This document shows, one piece after another, positions 51,088 to 59,974 of a DNA stretch of 64,000 bases. A program made the position numbers and the translations under genes. Origin of the DNA: Intestinimonas timonensis (GTDB lineage: Bacteria > Bacillota > Clostridia > Oscillospirales > Oscillospiraceae); contig NZ_LR130816.1 of the NCBI RefSeq assembly GCF_900626145.1, positions 694,155-758,154 on the forward strand, in the 5' to 3' direction. Below the pieces are notes generated by a model that saw nothing but the letters and a program-made list of their open reading frames with translations, did not search any database and was not told where the DNA came from. Position 1 is the first letter of the stretch, and the number at the start of each line of letters is the position of its first letter.

Positions 51088-51969
51088 ATGGAAACGGGAA
51101 AATACCGGGCGCTGCTGCGGACGGCGGAGCTGGGCAGCATCACCCGCGCGGCGGAGGATCTGGGCTACACACAGAGTGCGGTGAGCCGTATCATCTCCGA
51201 CCTGGAGCAGGAGTGGGGGGTGGCGCTCCTCATCCGCGGTCGGTCGGGCGTGGCCCTCACCGCCGCCGGGGAGGCGCTGCTGCCCGGCCTGCGGGCGGTG
51301 TGCAACGCAGAGCGGGAGCTTCAGGAGGAGGTAGCCGAGCTGCACGGCCTCACCCGGGGCACCATCCGGGTGGGCACCTTCAACAGCATCTCGGTCCACT
51401 GGCTGCCACGGCTCATGAAGTCCTTTCTGGAAAAGTACCCCGCCATCCGCTTTGAGATCCTCACCCACATCGAATACCGGGAGATTGAGGACTGGGTGGC
51501 CTCAGGCCACGTGGACTGCGGCTTCATCTCTCTGCCCTGCGCCCTGGACCTGGACACGGTCTTTCTCCGCCGGGACCGGCACATGGCGGTGCTCCCTGCC
51601 GACCACCCCCTGGCCGGAGCGGAATGCTACCCCATTGACCGGTTCGCTCAGGACCCTTACATCAAGCTGGAGGATGATCGGGATCGGGAAGTCATCCAGA
51701 TCTTTGAGCACTGCGGCGTAAAGCCCAATCTCCAGTACCTGGTCAACGACGACTACGCCGCCATCTCCATGGTGGAGAGCGGCCTTGGGGTGAGCGTGCT
51801 CACCGAGCTGGTCCTCCGGCGCACCCCCTATCATGTGGTGGTCAAGCCCCTGGACCCGCCCCAGTTCCGGGACATCGGCCTGGCCGTCCGGGACCGCGAG
51901 ACCGCCTCTCCCGCCACCGCCCGCTTCCTCTCCCACGTGGTGGAGACCCTGGCCGCAGGAGAGATTTGA
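51088..51969 (+). CDS. LysR-family transcriptional regulator
   Basis: A 293-residue regulator with the N-terminal winged HTH (YRALLRTAELGSITRAAEDL, GYTQSAVSRIISDLEQEWG) and a periplasmic-binding-type effector domain. The ATG at 51088 is preferred because family members start a few residues before this helix; 51079 is an alternative, and neither has a strong ribosome-binding site. Divergent from the 48-residue gene and upstream of a TSCPD gene. Its target and ligand cannot be inferred. Confidence 0.88.
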   Translation: METGKYRALLRTAELGSITRAAEDLGYTQSAVSRIISDLEQEWGVALLIRGRSGVALTAAGEALLPGLRAVCNAERELQEEVAELHGLTRGTIRVGTFNSISVHWLPRLMKSFLEKYPAIRFEILTHIEYREIEDWVASGHVDCGFISLPCALDLDTVFLRRDRHMAVLPADHPLAGAECYPIDRFAQDPYIKLEDDRDREVIQIFEHCGVKPNLQYLVNDDYAAISMVESGLGVSVLTELVLRRTPYHVVVKPLDPPQFRDIGLAVRDRETASPATARFLSHVVETLAAGEI

Positions 51970-52023
51970 CAGGGGACGTCCCTTGTTATATCATAATAGG
52001 CACTGTGCAAAGGAGATGTTTTC

Positions 52024-52266
52024 ATGACCATCGATTATAAGACCAAGGGCACCTGCTCCAGCCGCATGCTCATCGAAGTGGAGGACGGCGTGGTAAAGTC
52101 CCTCCAGGTGACCGGCGGCTGTAACGGCAACCTCCAGGGCCTCTCCAAGCTGGTGGCCGGCATGAAGGTGGAGGACGTCATTTCCCGGCTGGATGGCATC
52201 CGCTGCGGCTTTAAGCCCACCTCCTGCCCCGACCAGCTGGCCCAGGCCCTCAAGCAGAGCATCTAA
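52024..52266 (+). CDS. TSCPD-domain protein (TIGR03905 type)
   Basis: An 80-residue protein with three cysteines in the pattern GTCSSRM, TGGCNGN and PTSCPDQLAQAL; the last motif names the TSCPD domain, also found at the C-terminus of some ribonucleotide reductases. AAAGGAG precedes the ATG. Probably binds a metal or nucleotide; function unknown. It lies 54 bases after the LysR gene. Confidence 0.85.
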   Translation: MTIDYKTKGTCSSRMLIEVEDGVVKSLQVTGGCNGNLQGLSKLVAGMKVEDVISRLDGIRCGFKPTSCPDQLAQALKQSI

Positions 52267-52289
52267 AAAATGCCATTGCTTTGTACCTC

Positions 52290-52319
52290 GCTGAAAGACC
52301 GCCGGAAGGCGGTCTTTTT
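52290..52319 (+). terminator. Terminator after the TSCPD gene
   Basis: AAAGACCGCC pairs with GGCGGTCTTT around GGAA, followed by TTCTTT. Confidence 0.8.
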
Positions 52320-52434
52320 CTTTGCCCATATCGCAAAATACTATGCAGCCAGCATATTGGTTTAAACGTCCATTCGTGGTAAACTTTAGGCAGCGCTTCT
52401 GTGTTCATTTCCACAAAGAGGAGGAGTCCAAACC

Positions 52435-53420
52435 ATGAAAAAACGCATCCTGTCCCTCTCACCGCCGCGCCCAGCGCCCCCAGCGTCTCCGCCTCCACCA
52501 AGAAGTTTGACGGCATGCTCACCGCCGACGACCTCCAGGGCGTGTGGTACGCCCACCGGGACCCCTCCACCACCAGCATCGTCTCCAGCTTCCAGTTCGA
52601 CAACGAGGAGGAGTGGACCTTCAACGGAGATCAATTTATTTATGCAGTCCACCGTCTGAAGAACGACACCTACTACTATCTCACCGGCACCTTTACCATG
52701 ACCTCTGCGCCCTATAACGGCGACTCCAATATCTGCGAAGTCACTCTGAATCTCAAGTTCGGCGACTGCTACATGAACGACAGCAGCGGCGAGCCGTTCT
52801 ATCTCCATGAGGTCTATTCCAATACCACCGCCACCCGCACCTTCAACGCCAACCTCACCTTCCCCTATGACTGCTTTGTCTACGACGGCAGCACCTTCAC
52901 CCGTGCGGATGCCCAGACGATCTATCCCGCCTATGTGACGGTCTTCAACGAACTGGGCGTCCAGGAGCCCGAGCCCGACATGCCCGACACCGACTACGTC
53001 CTCTATGACGGCCTGCCCGTTCCCGACTTCGGTGCCCTCTACGGCATCGAGCCTCTGCCCGAGGATGACAGCGACATCCGTCTGCCCGGCGAGTGGCAGG
53101 CGACCATCGACGCCGCCGAGGCGCTCACCGCCGACATGATTACCTTCCATTACAGCGGCCCCGAGGCTCAGGAGGCCACCGGCGGCGCCTTCCCGCCCTC
53201 CATCGACCCCTTCTTCTTTACCGACTACGAAGCAGTGCTGGAGGAGTGCGGCTTCAAGGGCGAGTACCGGGACACTTACGGCGGCAGACAGTTCTTCTAT
53301 GTGGGCTACGGCTATCTGGTCTCCTACGACGTAATCCACATCCCGGAGAATTACCACACCTTTGACCTGCCCCAGCGCTACAACAGCGACGAGGTGGTCA
53401 TTTACATCCAGCCCGACTGA
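52435..53420 (+). pseudogene. Exported protein with frameshifted signal peptide
   Basis: An ATG at 52435 with GAGGAGG upstream begins MKKRILSLS, a signal-peptide start, but its frame ends after 74 residues. The rest of the protein (SAPSVSASTKKFDGMLTADD to the end at 53420, about 305 residues) lies in another frame. The hydrophobic core of the signal is missing, so a deletion not divisible by three probably removed it. A one-base slip in the A6 run would join the frames but still give no hydrophobic core. The body is acidic and aromatic-rich and I do not recognise it. Confidence 0.7.
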
Positions 53421-53429
53421 TCCATGAAA

Positions 53430-53471
53430 GCAAAACAGCCCCTCCGGCATTGGCCGGAGGGGCTGTTTTTT
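53430..53471. terminator. Bidirectional terminator
   Basis: AAAACAGCCCCTCCGGC pairs with GCCGGAGGGGCTGTTTT around a short loop; serves the converging exported-protein and carboxypeptidase genes. Confidence 0.85.
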
Positions 53472-53477
53472 GTGTTT

Positions 53478-54944
53478 TTATCTTCTTCTGCGGCGGCCGC
53501 TGTAATGGCTGCCGCGGTAGGCCCGGCGGTGGCTGCCACCGTAGCGGCGGCGGCGTCCGAAGAGGAGCCAGCGCAGCAGCAGCACCACAATGAGCACCGC
53601 CAGCACGATGAGCACCACCCGCACCCAGAGCTGACTGAAGAAGGTCTCGATCTGGTCCAGGCGGTAGAGGAGCTCGGAGCGGGACACGTCGTCCACCGCC
53701 ACCAGGTCCAGCTGGCCATACACCGTGTCGCCGTTGGAGGCGGTGACGTGGCCCACCACCTGTCCTTTGGTCACCGGGGCGTCCAGGCTCTCGGTATCAT
53801 AGACGGGGGTGAGCTGGAAGTCGGCGGGGTCCAGGTCGTTGGGCAGGATGGCCTCCAGCTCGCCGGTGGCCTGGACGCCGATGCGGTCGGTCTCCCGAGA
53901 GAGTCTCACCGGGATGGTACCGGCAAAGTAGGTGGAGTCCAGCAGGGTCTTGGTGGAGAAGCTGTTGAAGCCCCAGTCCAGCAGGCGGCTGGACTCGGAG
54001 AACTGGAGCCGGTTGGTGGAGCCGTCCTCATTCTTGGGGTTCTCCGCCCCCAGCACCACGGCGATGAGGTCCACTCCGTCCTTGCTGGCGGAGGAGGCCA
54101 GGCAGTAGCCCGCCTCCGGGGTGGAGCCGGTCTTGATGCCGGTGGCGTACTGGTAGTAGTAGCCCGTGATCCGCCAGGTGGACACCAGGGCGTTGGTCTC
54201 GTGGAGCTCCCGGGCCTCGTGCATGTTGGTGGCCGGGACGGTATAGCTCTTGGAGGTGACGATGGTGCGGAAGGTCTCGTGCTTCATGGCCTCCATGCAC
54301 ATGAGGGAGATGTCATAGGCGGTGGTGTAGTGGTCCGGGTCGTGGTAGCCGTGGGTGTTGACGAAGTGGGTGTCCTCCATGCCCAGCTCCTTGGCCCGCT
54401 GGTTCATCAGCTCCACAAAGCTGTCCACACTGCCGCTCACCACCTGGGCCAGCACGTTGCAGGCCTCATTGGCCGAGGCGATCAGGGCACAGTAGAGCAC
54501 ATCCTGCAGGGTGAGCTGCTCCCCGGGCTTGATGTCCTGGGTGGAGCTGCCGTCCCCCACGTCCCGGTTCACCTCATCCCCCACGGTGATGACCTGGTCC
54601 AGAGAGAGCTCTCCCCGGTCGATGGCCTCGATGGCCAGCAGGGTGGTCATCACCTTGGTGATACTGGCGGGGTAGCGCTGCTCATGGGCATCCTGCTCGT
54701 AGAGCACGGTGCCGGTGGCGGCGTCCACCAGGATGGCGGCGGTGGCCTCAATGTGCATGTTGCTGAGGAGCTGGCTCTCCACCGGCGTCTTTTCCTCCAC
54801 CACCGGTCCCGGCGGCGTGGTCTCCACAGGGGCCTCGGTGTCCTCCGGCGCCGCGGAGGAGGCCAGGGCCCACGGGGTGGTCAGGGAAAGGCTCAGACTC
54901 AGAGCCAAAAGGAGCGAAAGCAGGCTGCGTCGATATTTTTTCAT
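53478..54944 (-). CDS. D-alanyl-D-alanine carboxypeptidase (peptidase S11)
   Basis: A 488-residue exported enzyme that trims the terminal D-Ala from peptidoglycan pentapeptides. Signal peptide (LLSLLLALSLSLSLTTPWALA), active-site motifs SITK, SAN and KTG in the correct order, a PBP5-type C-terminal domain, then a membrane anchor (VVLIVLAVLIVVLLL) and an Arg-rich tail. A DacF/DacA-like role in growth or spore cortex is possible; which one is uncertain. Confidence 0.93.
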   Translation of the reverse strand: MKKYRRSLLSLLLALSLSLSLTTPWALASSAAPEDTEAPVETTPPGPVVEEKTPVESQLLSNMHIEATAAILVDAATGTVLYEQDAHEQRYPASITKVMTTLLAIEAIDRGELSLDQVITVGDEVNRDVGDGSSTQDIKPGEQLTLQDVLYCALIASANEACNVLAQVVSGSVDSFVELMNQRAKELGMEDTHFVNTHGYHDPDHYTTAYDISLMCMEAMKHETFRTIVTSKSYTVPATNMHEARELHETNALVSTWRITGYYYQYATGIKTGSTPEAGYCLASSASKDGVDLIAVVLGAENPKNEDGSTNRLQFSESSRLLDWGFNSFSTKTLLDSTYFAGTIPVRLSRETDRIGVQATGELEAILPNDLDPADFQLTPVYDTESLDAPVTKGQVVGHVTASNGDTVYGQLDLVAVDDVSRSELLYRLDQIETFFSQLWVRVVLIVLAVLIVVLLLRWLLFGRRRRYGGSHRRAYRGSHYSGRRRRR

Positions 54945-55061
54945 GGGAAACTCCTAGCAAATATGTTATAATCGTTTTTGTGACCTACTGTGCCACAATG
55001 TCTTTGGCACATATTATATCAGACCCGACCGTCGGGCGCAATCGGTTGGAGGTGGGTAGAC

Positions 55062-55451
55062 ATAAAAATTTCCACACTGGAAAAAGTCCTGTTGGCCGGC
55101 ACCGCCGCCTTCCTGCTCCTGGCGGCGGGCTACTTCCTGGGCGCCCGCAGCGGCGCGGAGCCCTACCGGGTGGAGGCCCTGTCCCCCGCGGCGGAGACCG
55201 TGGCTCTCCCGCGGCCCTCCGAGACGGCAGCCCCTGAGACAGCGGAGGACACACCGGACAAGGTGAACATCAACACCGCCTCCGCCGGGGAACTGGACAC
55301 GCTGCCCGGCATCGGGGCGCAGCGGGCCGCCGACATCATTGCCGACCGGGAGGCCAACGGCCCCTTCCGCATCCCGGAGGATCTGACCCGGGTACCCGGC
55401 ATCGGCGAGGGCATTCTGGAGGGGCTCATCGACTACATCACGGTGGAGTGA
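55062..55451 (+). CDS. ComEA-like helix-hairpin-helix protein, apparent ATA start
   Basis: A protein of about 129 residues with an N-terminal membrane segment (LEKVLLAGTAAFLLLAAGYFL), a Pro/Ala linker and a C-terminal double HhH domain (VNINTASAGELDTLPGIGAQ, ADIIADREANGPFRIPEDLT), as in the DNA receptor ComEA. GGAGGTGG at 55048-55055 is followed 6 bases later by ATA, with no in-frame ATG, GTG or TTG nearby, so the start is ATA or has mutated from ATG. No other competence gene is visible here. Confidence 0.8.
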   Translation: MKISTLEKVLLAGTAAFLLLAAGYFLGARSGAEPYRVEALSPAAETVALPRPSETAAPETAEDTPDKVNINTASAGELDTLPGIGAQRAADIIADREANGPFRIPEDLTRVPGIGEGILEGLIDYITVE

Positions 55452-55478
55452 GGCTCCGCCCGTCAATAGGAGGACAAT

Positions 55479-56165
55479 ATGGCAAAGATCCTGGTGGTAG
55501 ACGACGAAAAGGTACTGGTGAAGGGCATCAAATTCAACCTGGAGAACGAGGGCTACCAGGTGGAGGTGGGCTACGACGGGGAACAGGCGGTGGAGCTGGC
55601 CCGGAACGGCGGCTTCGACCTCATCATCCTGGACCTGATGATGCCCAAGATCGACGGACTCCAGGCCTGCATGCGCATCCGGGAGTTCTCCAACGTGCCC
55701 GTCATCATGCTCACTGCCCGCAGCGAGGACACCGACAAGATCATCGGCTTCGAGTGCGGCGCCGACGACTATGTGACCAAGCCCTTCAACATTCTGGAGC
55801 TCAAGGCCCGTATCCGGGCCATGCTCCGCCGCTCCGGCACCTCCAGCCAGAAGGAAAAGGCGTCCCGGCTCTCCCAGGGCCACATCGTCCTGGACACCGA
55901 CGAGCGCTCCGCCTTCCGGGACGGCACCCCGGTGGACCTCACTGCCAAGGAGTTTGACCTCATGGAGCTCCTCATGCGCAACCCCGGCCGGGTCTACTCC
56001 CGGGAAAACCTCCTCAACATCGTGTGGGGCTACGAGTATGCCGGAGAGTACCGCACCGTGGACGTCCACATCCGCCGTCTCCGGGAAAAGCTGGAGCTGG
56101 ACCCGGCCAACCCGGAGTATATCCTCACCAAGTGGGGCGTGGGCTACTACCTGAAAAACAGCTGA
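55479..56165 (+). CDS. OmpR-family response regulator
   Basis: A 228-residue regulator: receiver domain with Asp52 (LIILDLMMPKIDG), TAR and the Lys of YVTKPFN, and a winged-helix effector domain (RNPGRVYSRENLLNIVWGYE, RTVDVHIRRLREKLE). It resembles WalR/PhoP types. It is followed 19 bases later by its sensor kinase and then by a GerMN lipoprotein, forming a three-gene envelope-stress-like operon. Confidence 0.92.
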   Translation: MAKILVVDDEKVLVKGIKFNLENEGYQVEVGYDGEQAVELARNGGFDLIILDLMMPKIDGLQACMRIREFSNVPVIMLTARSEDTDKIIGFECGADDYVTKPFNILELKARIRAMLRRSGTSSQKEKASRLSQGHIVLDTDERSAFRDGTPVDLTAKEFDLMELLMRNPGRVYSRENLLNIVWGYEYAGEYRTVDVHIRRLREKLELDPANPEYILTKWGVGYYLKNS

Positions 56166-56184
56166 CCCCAAGGAGGTGGATACC

Positions 56185-57630
56185 ATGGCCCATACCCCCG
56201 GGGCGGACAAGATCCCCTTTCGCCGCTCCATCCAGCTCAAGTTCGCCCTCACCTACATCATCATCATCGCAGCGGTGCTCATATTGCTCAACACCTACCC
56301 GGTGCTGGTCTCCCAGGACCTGGTCTTCCGGTCCAAGACCAGCCTCCTGCAATCCCAGGCCTCGGTCATCGCCGACACCATCGCCCGCACCGAATCCCTT
56401 ACCAGCGAGGCCGTCCGGGACTACGTGGAGCCCCTGGGCTACACCGGCCAGTTCCGGGTGCTGGTCACCGACGAGTTTGGTCTCATCCTCTACGACAGCG
56501 ACGAGCTCCGCTTCACCGAGGGGCGCTACGCTATGCTCAGCGAGGTGGTCACCGCCCTCAAGGGCTACGACGTGGCCACCTGCTCCTACCAGGACGGCGC
56601 CTTCCACAGCCGGGCCGCCGTCCCCGTCATCTACCGGGATATGACCATTGGCTGCGTCTACCTCTATGAGCGGGACGCCGACCAGGGCGGCCTGCTCACC
56701 GACATTCAAAACAACCTGCGCTCCATCTCCCTGGTCATCTGCGTGGTGGTGCTCATCATGAGCGTGGTCTTTTCCAAGGCCCTCACCCGGCGCATCGGCG
56801 ACCTGCTGCGGGCCATCCGCATCGTCCGGGAGGGCGAGTACAGCCACCGGGTGAGCATCCGGGGCAGCGACGAGCTCAGCCAGCTGGCGGGGGAGTTCAA
56901 CCAGCTCACCGACCGGCTCCAGACCACCGAGGAGGTCCGCCGCCGCTTCGTCTCCGACGCCTCCCACGAGCTCAAGACCCCCCTGGCCTCCATCCGCCTG
57001 CTCACCGACTCCATCCTCCAGACCGACGGCATGGACCTGGACACCGTGAAGGACTTCGTCTCCGACATCGGGGAGGAGGCCGAGCGCCTCACCCGCATCT
57101 CGGAAAAGCTCCTCACCCTCACCCGCATGGACAGTGCCGTCCCCGTGGAGCGGCTGCCGGTGGACGTGGCCGCCGTGGTGGAGAAGGTGGAGCACATGCT
57201 CCTTCCCCTGGCCCAGGAGCGGGACATCACCGTGGAGGCCAACCTCCAGTCCGGCTGCGTGGTCAAGGCCACCGAGGACGACCTCTATCAGATCGCCTTC
57301 AACCTCATGGAGAACGCCGTGAAGTACAACGTGAGCGGCGGCCGGGTCATGGTGGGCCTGCGGTCTATGGGGGACCTGGTCCTCCTCACCGTGGAGGACA
57401 CCGGGGTGGGCATCCCCGACGAGGACCTGCCCAAGATCTTTGACCGCTTTTACCGGGTGGACAAGGCCCGGTCCCGGGCCGCCGGCGGCACCGGCCTGGG
57501 CCTGTCCATCGTCCGGGACACCGCCCGTCAGCACGGCGGCGCCGTCACTGTCCGCCGCCGGGAGGAGGGGGGCACCTGCTTCCAGGTGGCCTTCCCCCGC
57601 TGGGACGAGGAAGGGGGCGACCTGCTGTGA
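56185..57630 (+). CDS. Membrane sensor histidine kinase
   Basis: A 481-residue kinase: membrane segment (FALTYIIIIAAVLILLNTYP), extracellular sensor of about 130 residues, second segment (ISLVICVVVLIMSVVF), HAMP domain, phospho-acceptor His in FVSDASHELKTPLASI, and the ATPase boxes NLMENAVKYN, DTGVGIPDEDL and GGTGLGLSIV. The ATG at 56185 is 8 bases from AAGGAGG. It pairs with the upstream regulator. It resembles WalK/PhoR but lacks a PAS domain. Confidence 0.93.
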   Translation: MAHTPGADKIPFRRSIQLKFALTYIIIIAAVLILLNTYPVLVSQDLVFRSKTSLLQSQASVIADTIARTESLTSEAVRDYVEPLGYTGQFRVLVTDEFGLILYDSDELRFTEGRYAMLSEVVTALKGYDVATCSYQDGAFHSRAAVPVIYRDMTIGCVYLYERDADQGGLLTDIQNNLRSISLVICVVVLIMSVVFSKALTRRIGDLLRAIRIVREGEYSHRVSIRGSDELSQLAGEFNQLTDRLQTTEEVRRRFVSDASHELKTPLASIRLLTDSILQTDGMDLDTVKDFVSDIGEEAERLTRISEKLLTLTRMDSAVPVERLPVDVAAVVEKVEHMLLPLAQERDITVEANLQSGCVVKATEDDLYQIAFNLMENAVKYNVSGGRVMVGLRSMGDLVLLTVEDTGVGIPDEDLPKIFDRFYRVDKARSRAAGGTGLGLSIVRDTARQHGGAVTVRRREEGGTCFQVAFPRWDEEGGDLL

Positions 57631-58550
57631 GAAAACGCATTCTGAGCATGCTCTGCGCCCTTCTGCTGCTCACCGGCTGCACCCCGGGCGGGGACGCTGA
57701 GAGCGGCGCCTATGAGGTCTACTTCGCCGCCGCCCTGCCCGACGGCGGTGCCGACGATTCCGTCCAGGGTCCCGCCGTGCAGTGGGAGACCCGGCGGCTC
57801 CCCCAGGATGCCGACGTACTCAGCGCCCTGGTGGAGTGCCTCCTCTCCGGCCCCCTCAGCGACGGCCTGCGATCTCCTTTCCCCGACGGGGTCTACCAGG
57901 TCTCCGCCCCCACCCTCACAGACGGGGTGTGCGAGGTGGATCTCTCCGAGCGCTACGGCGGATTGTCCGGGGTCGATCTGACCATTGCCGACTACTGCAT
58001 CGCCCTCACCCTGTGCCAGGTGGAGGGGGTGGAGACCGTCTCCATCCTGGTGGAGGGGGAGCCCATCTCCTACCGGGACCACCAGCTCCTCCGGGAGAGT
58101 GACGCCGTTCTCTCCAGCGCCGAGGACGAGCCGGTCTACCTCTCCGCCGACCTCTGCTTCCTCCGGGAGGAGGGAGGCCTGGCGGTGGAGCACCGGGAGC
58201 TGCTGGTGCCCAGCGGCTCCGCCCCGGAATCCGTCCTCCTTCAGGCCCTGCTGGCCGGTCCCGAGACCGAGGGCCTCAGCGCCCCTCTCTCCGGTGAGGT
58301 ACGGGTCATCGACCTGTGGGTCAACGACAGCGGCATCTGCTATGTCAACTTTGACGCCGCCTTCCTCAGCAATCAGCCCACCTCGGCCAGCCACGCCCGG
58401 CTCACCCTCTACGCCATCGTCAACACCCTCTGTCAGCTCCCCAACGTGGACGCCGTGGCCTTCCTGGTGGAGGGCGAGTCCATCTCCGACTACGGCGGCG
58501 TGGCCGCCGACGTCCCCCTGGAGCCCAATCCAGACCTGGTGGTCTCCTGA
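57627..58550 (+). CDS. GerMN-domain lipoprotein
   Basis: A 307-residue lipoprotein with signal and lipobox LCALLLLTGC and two GerMN repeats (ending VSILVEGEPIS and VAFLVEGESIS). The GTG start overlaps the kinase stop (GTGA). GerMN proteins act in spore germination and, as LpqB-like partners, modulate sensor kinases; the coupling to a kinase gene favours the latter (inference). Confidence 0.88.
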   Translation: MRKRILSMLCALLLLTGCTPGGDAESGAYEVYFAAALPDGGADDSVQGPAVQWETRRLPQDADVLSALVECLLSGPLSDGLRSPFPDGVYQVSAPTLTDGVCEVDLSERYGGLSGVDLTIADYCIALTLCQVEGVETVSILVEGEPISYRDHQLLRESDAVLSSAEDEPVYLSADLCFLREEGGLAVEHRELLVPSGSAPESVLLQALLAGPETEGLSAPLSGEVRVIDLWVNDSGICYVNFDAAFLSNQPTSASHARLTLYAIVNTLCQLPNVDAVAFLVEGESISDYGGVAADVPLEPNPDLVVS

Positions 58551-58557
58551 TTTTTCA

Positions 58558-58606
58558 TTGACAAATCCGCCGGGAGCGAGTAGCATTATCTTCAATTAGC
58601 TACTCC
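58558..58606 (+). promoter_or_regulatory. Promoter and leader hairpin of the metY-like gene
   Basis: TTGACA (58558-58563), a 17-base spacer and TAGCAT (58581-58586). A GAGTAGC/GCTACTC hairpin overlaps the start point. No S-box or other riboswitch was seen in this short leader. Confidence 0.55.
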
Positions 58607-58623
58607 AGAAAGGAAGATGTCCC

Positions 58624-59907
58624 ATGTCCGACTACCGTCCCAGCACCAACTGCCTCCACGCCGGCTACGTGCCCGGCAACGGCGAGCCCCGCAACATCCC
58701 CATCGTCCAGTCCACCACCTTCCGCTACGCCACCGGCGAGGCCATGGGCGCTCTCTTCGACCTGGAGTCCGCCGGCTACTTCTATACCCGGCTCCAGAAC
58801 CCCACCAGCGACGCCGTAGCCGCCAAGATCTGCGCCCTGGAGGGCGGCACCGCCGCCATGCTCACCTCCTCCGGCCAGGCGGCCAACTTCTTCGCCGTCT
58901 TCAACATCGCCTCCTGCGGCGACCATGTGGTGGCCTCCTCCGCCATCTACGGCGGCACCTTCAACCTCTTCGCCGTCACCATGAAGCGCATGGGGGTGGA
59001 CTTCACCTTCGTGGACCCCAACTGCTCCGACGCCGAACTGGAGGCTGCCTTCCGGCCCAACACCAAGGCCGTCTTCGGCGAGACCATCGCCAACCCCGCC
59101 CTCACCGTGCTGGACATCGAGCGCTTTGCCAAGGCCGCCCATGCCCACGGGGTGCCCCTCATCGTGGACAACACCTTCCCCACCCCCATCAACTGCCGTC
59201 CCTTTGAGCACGGCGCCGACATCGTGACCCACTCCACCACCAAGTACATGGACGGCCACGCCAACGCCGTGGGCGGCGCCATCGTGGACTCGGGCAAGTT
59301 CGACTGGACCGCCCATGCCGACAAGTTCCCCGGTCTCACCACCCCCGACGAGAGCTACCACGGCATCACCTACACCGAGAAGTTCGGCCTGGGCGGCGCC
59401 TACATCACCAAGGCCACCGCCCAGCTCATGCGGGACTTCGGCTCCACCCCCGCCCCCATGAACGCCTACCTCCTCAACGTGGGTCTGGAGACCCTGCCCC
59501 TGCGGATGGCCAAGCACTGCGCCAACGCCATGGAGGTGGCCCGCTACCTGGAGGGCCACGACAAGGTGGCCTGGGTCAACTATCCCGGCCTGGAGAGCAG
59601 CCCCTACCACGCCCTGGCCCAGAAGTATATGCCGAACGGCACCTGCGGCGTGGTCTCCTTCGGCGTGAAGGGGGGACGGGAGGCCGCCTCCAAGTTCATG
59701 GCCGGGCTGAAGCTGGCCTCTATCGCCACCCATGTGGCCGACGCCAAGACCTGCGTCCTCCACCCCGCCTCCACCACCCACCGGCAGATGAACGACGCCG
59801 AGCTGGCCGCCGCCGGGGTCTCCCCCGACCTCATCCGCCTCTCCGTGGGCATCGAGGACGCCGCCGACCTCCTGGCCGACCTGGAGCAGGCCCTGGCCGC
59901 TCTGTAA
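58624..59907 (+). CDS. O-acetylhomoserine sulfhydrylase-type PLP enzyme
   Basis: A 427-residue member of the Cys/Met metabolism PLP family. The cofactor lysine is in HSTTKYMDGH, with IVDNTFPTPINCRPF before it and the C-terminal HPASTTHRQMNDAEL typical of O-acetylhomoserine (thiol)-lyase (MetY), which makes homocysteine from O-acetylhomoserine and sulfide. A cystathionine or methionine lyase role is less likely from these motifs. It stands alone with a promoter and terminator. Confidence 0.92.
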   Translation: MSDYRPSTNCLHAGYVPGNGEPRNIPIVQSTTFRYATGEAMGALFDLESAGYFYTRLQNPTSDAVAAKICALEGGTAAMLTSSGQAANFFAVFNIASCGDHVVASSAIYGGTFNLFAVTMKRMGVDFTFVDPNCSDAELEAAFRPNTKAVFGETIANPALTVLDIERFAKAAHAHGVPLIVDNTFPTPINCRPFEHGADIVTHSTTKYMDGHANAVGGAIVDSGKFDWTAHADKFPGLTTPDESYHGITYTEKFGLGGAYITKATAQLMRDFGSTPAPMNAYLLNVGLETLPLRMAKHCANAMEVARYLEGHDKVAWVNYPGLESSPYHALAQKYMPNGTCGVVSFGVKGGREAASKFMAGLKLASIATHVADAKTCVLHPASTTHRQMNDAELAAAGVSPDLIRLSVGIEDAADLLADLEQALAAL

Positions 59908-59926
59908 GCCCTATCCTCTGAAAAGC

Positions 59927-59968
59927 AAAATGCCGCCGTCTCCCACGTGGGAGACGGCGGCATTTTTT
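59927..59968. terminator. Bidirectional terminator
   Basis: AAAATGCCGCCGTCTCCCAC and its complement form a long perfect stem followed by TTTT; shared by the metY-like gene and the converging macro-domain gene. Confidence 0.88.
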
Positions 59969-59974
59969 CTCGGT

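Noticed and set aside
52435..52443. Programmed frameshift in the A6 run of the exported-protein gene
   Set aside because: Shifting here joins the frames but yields no hydrophobic signal core, so a deletion in the signal region explains the data better.
58551..58623. SAM riboswitch upstream of the metY-like gene
   Set aside because: The leader is only about 35 bases after the promoter, with one short hairpin; too small for an S-box.
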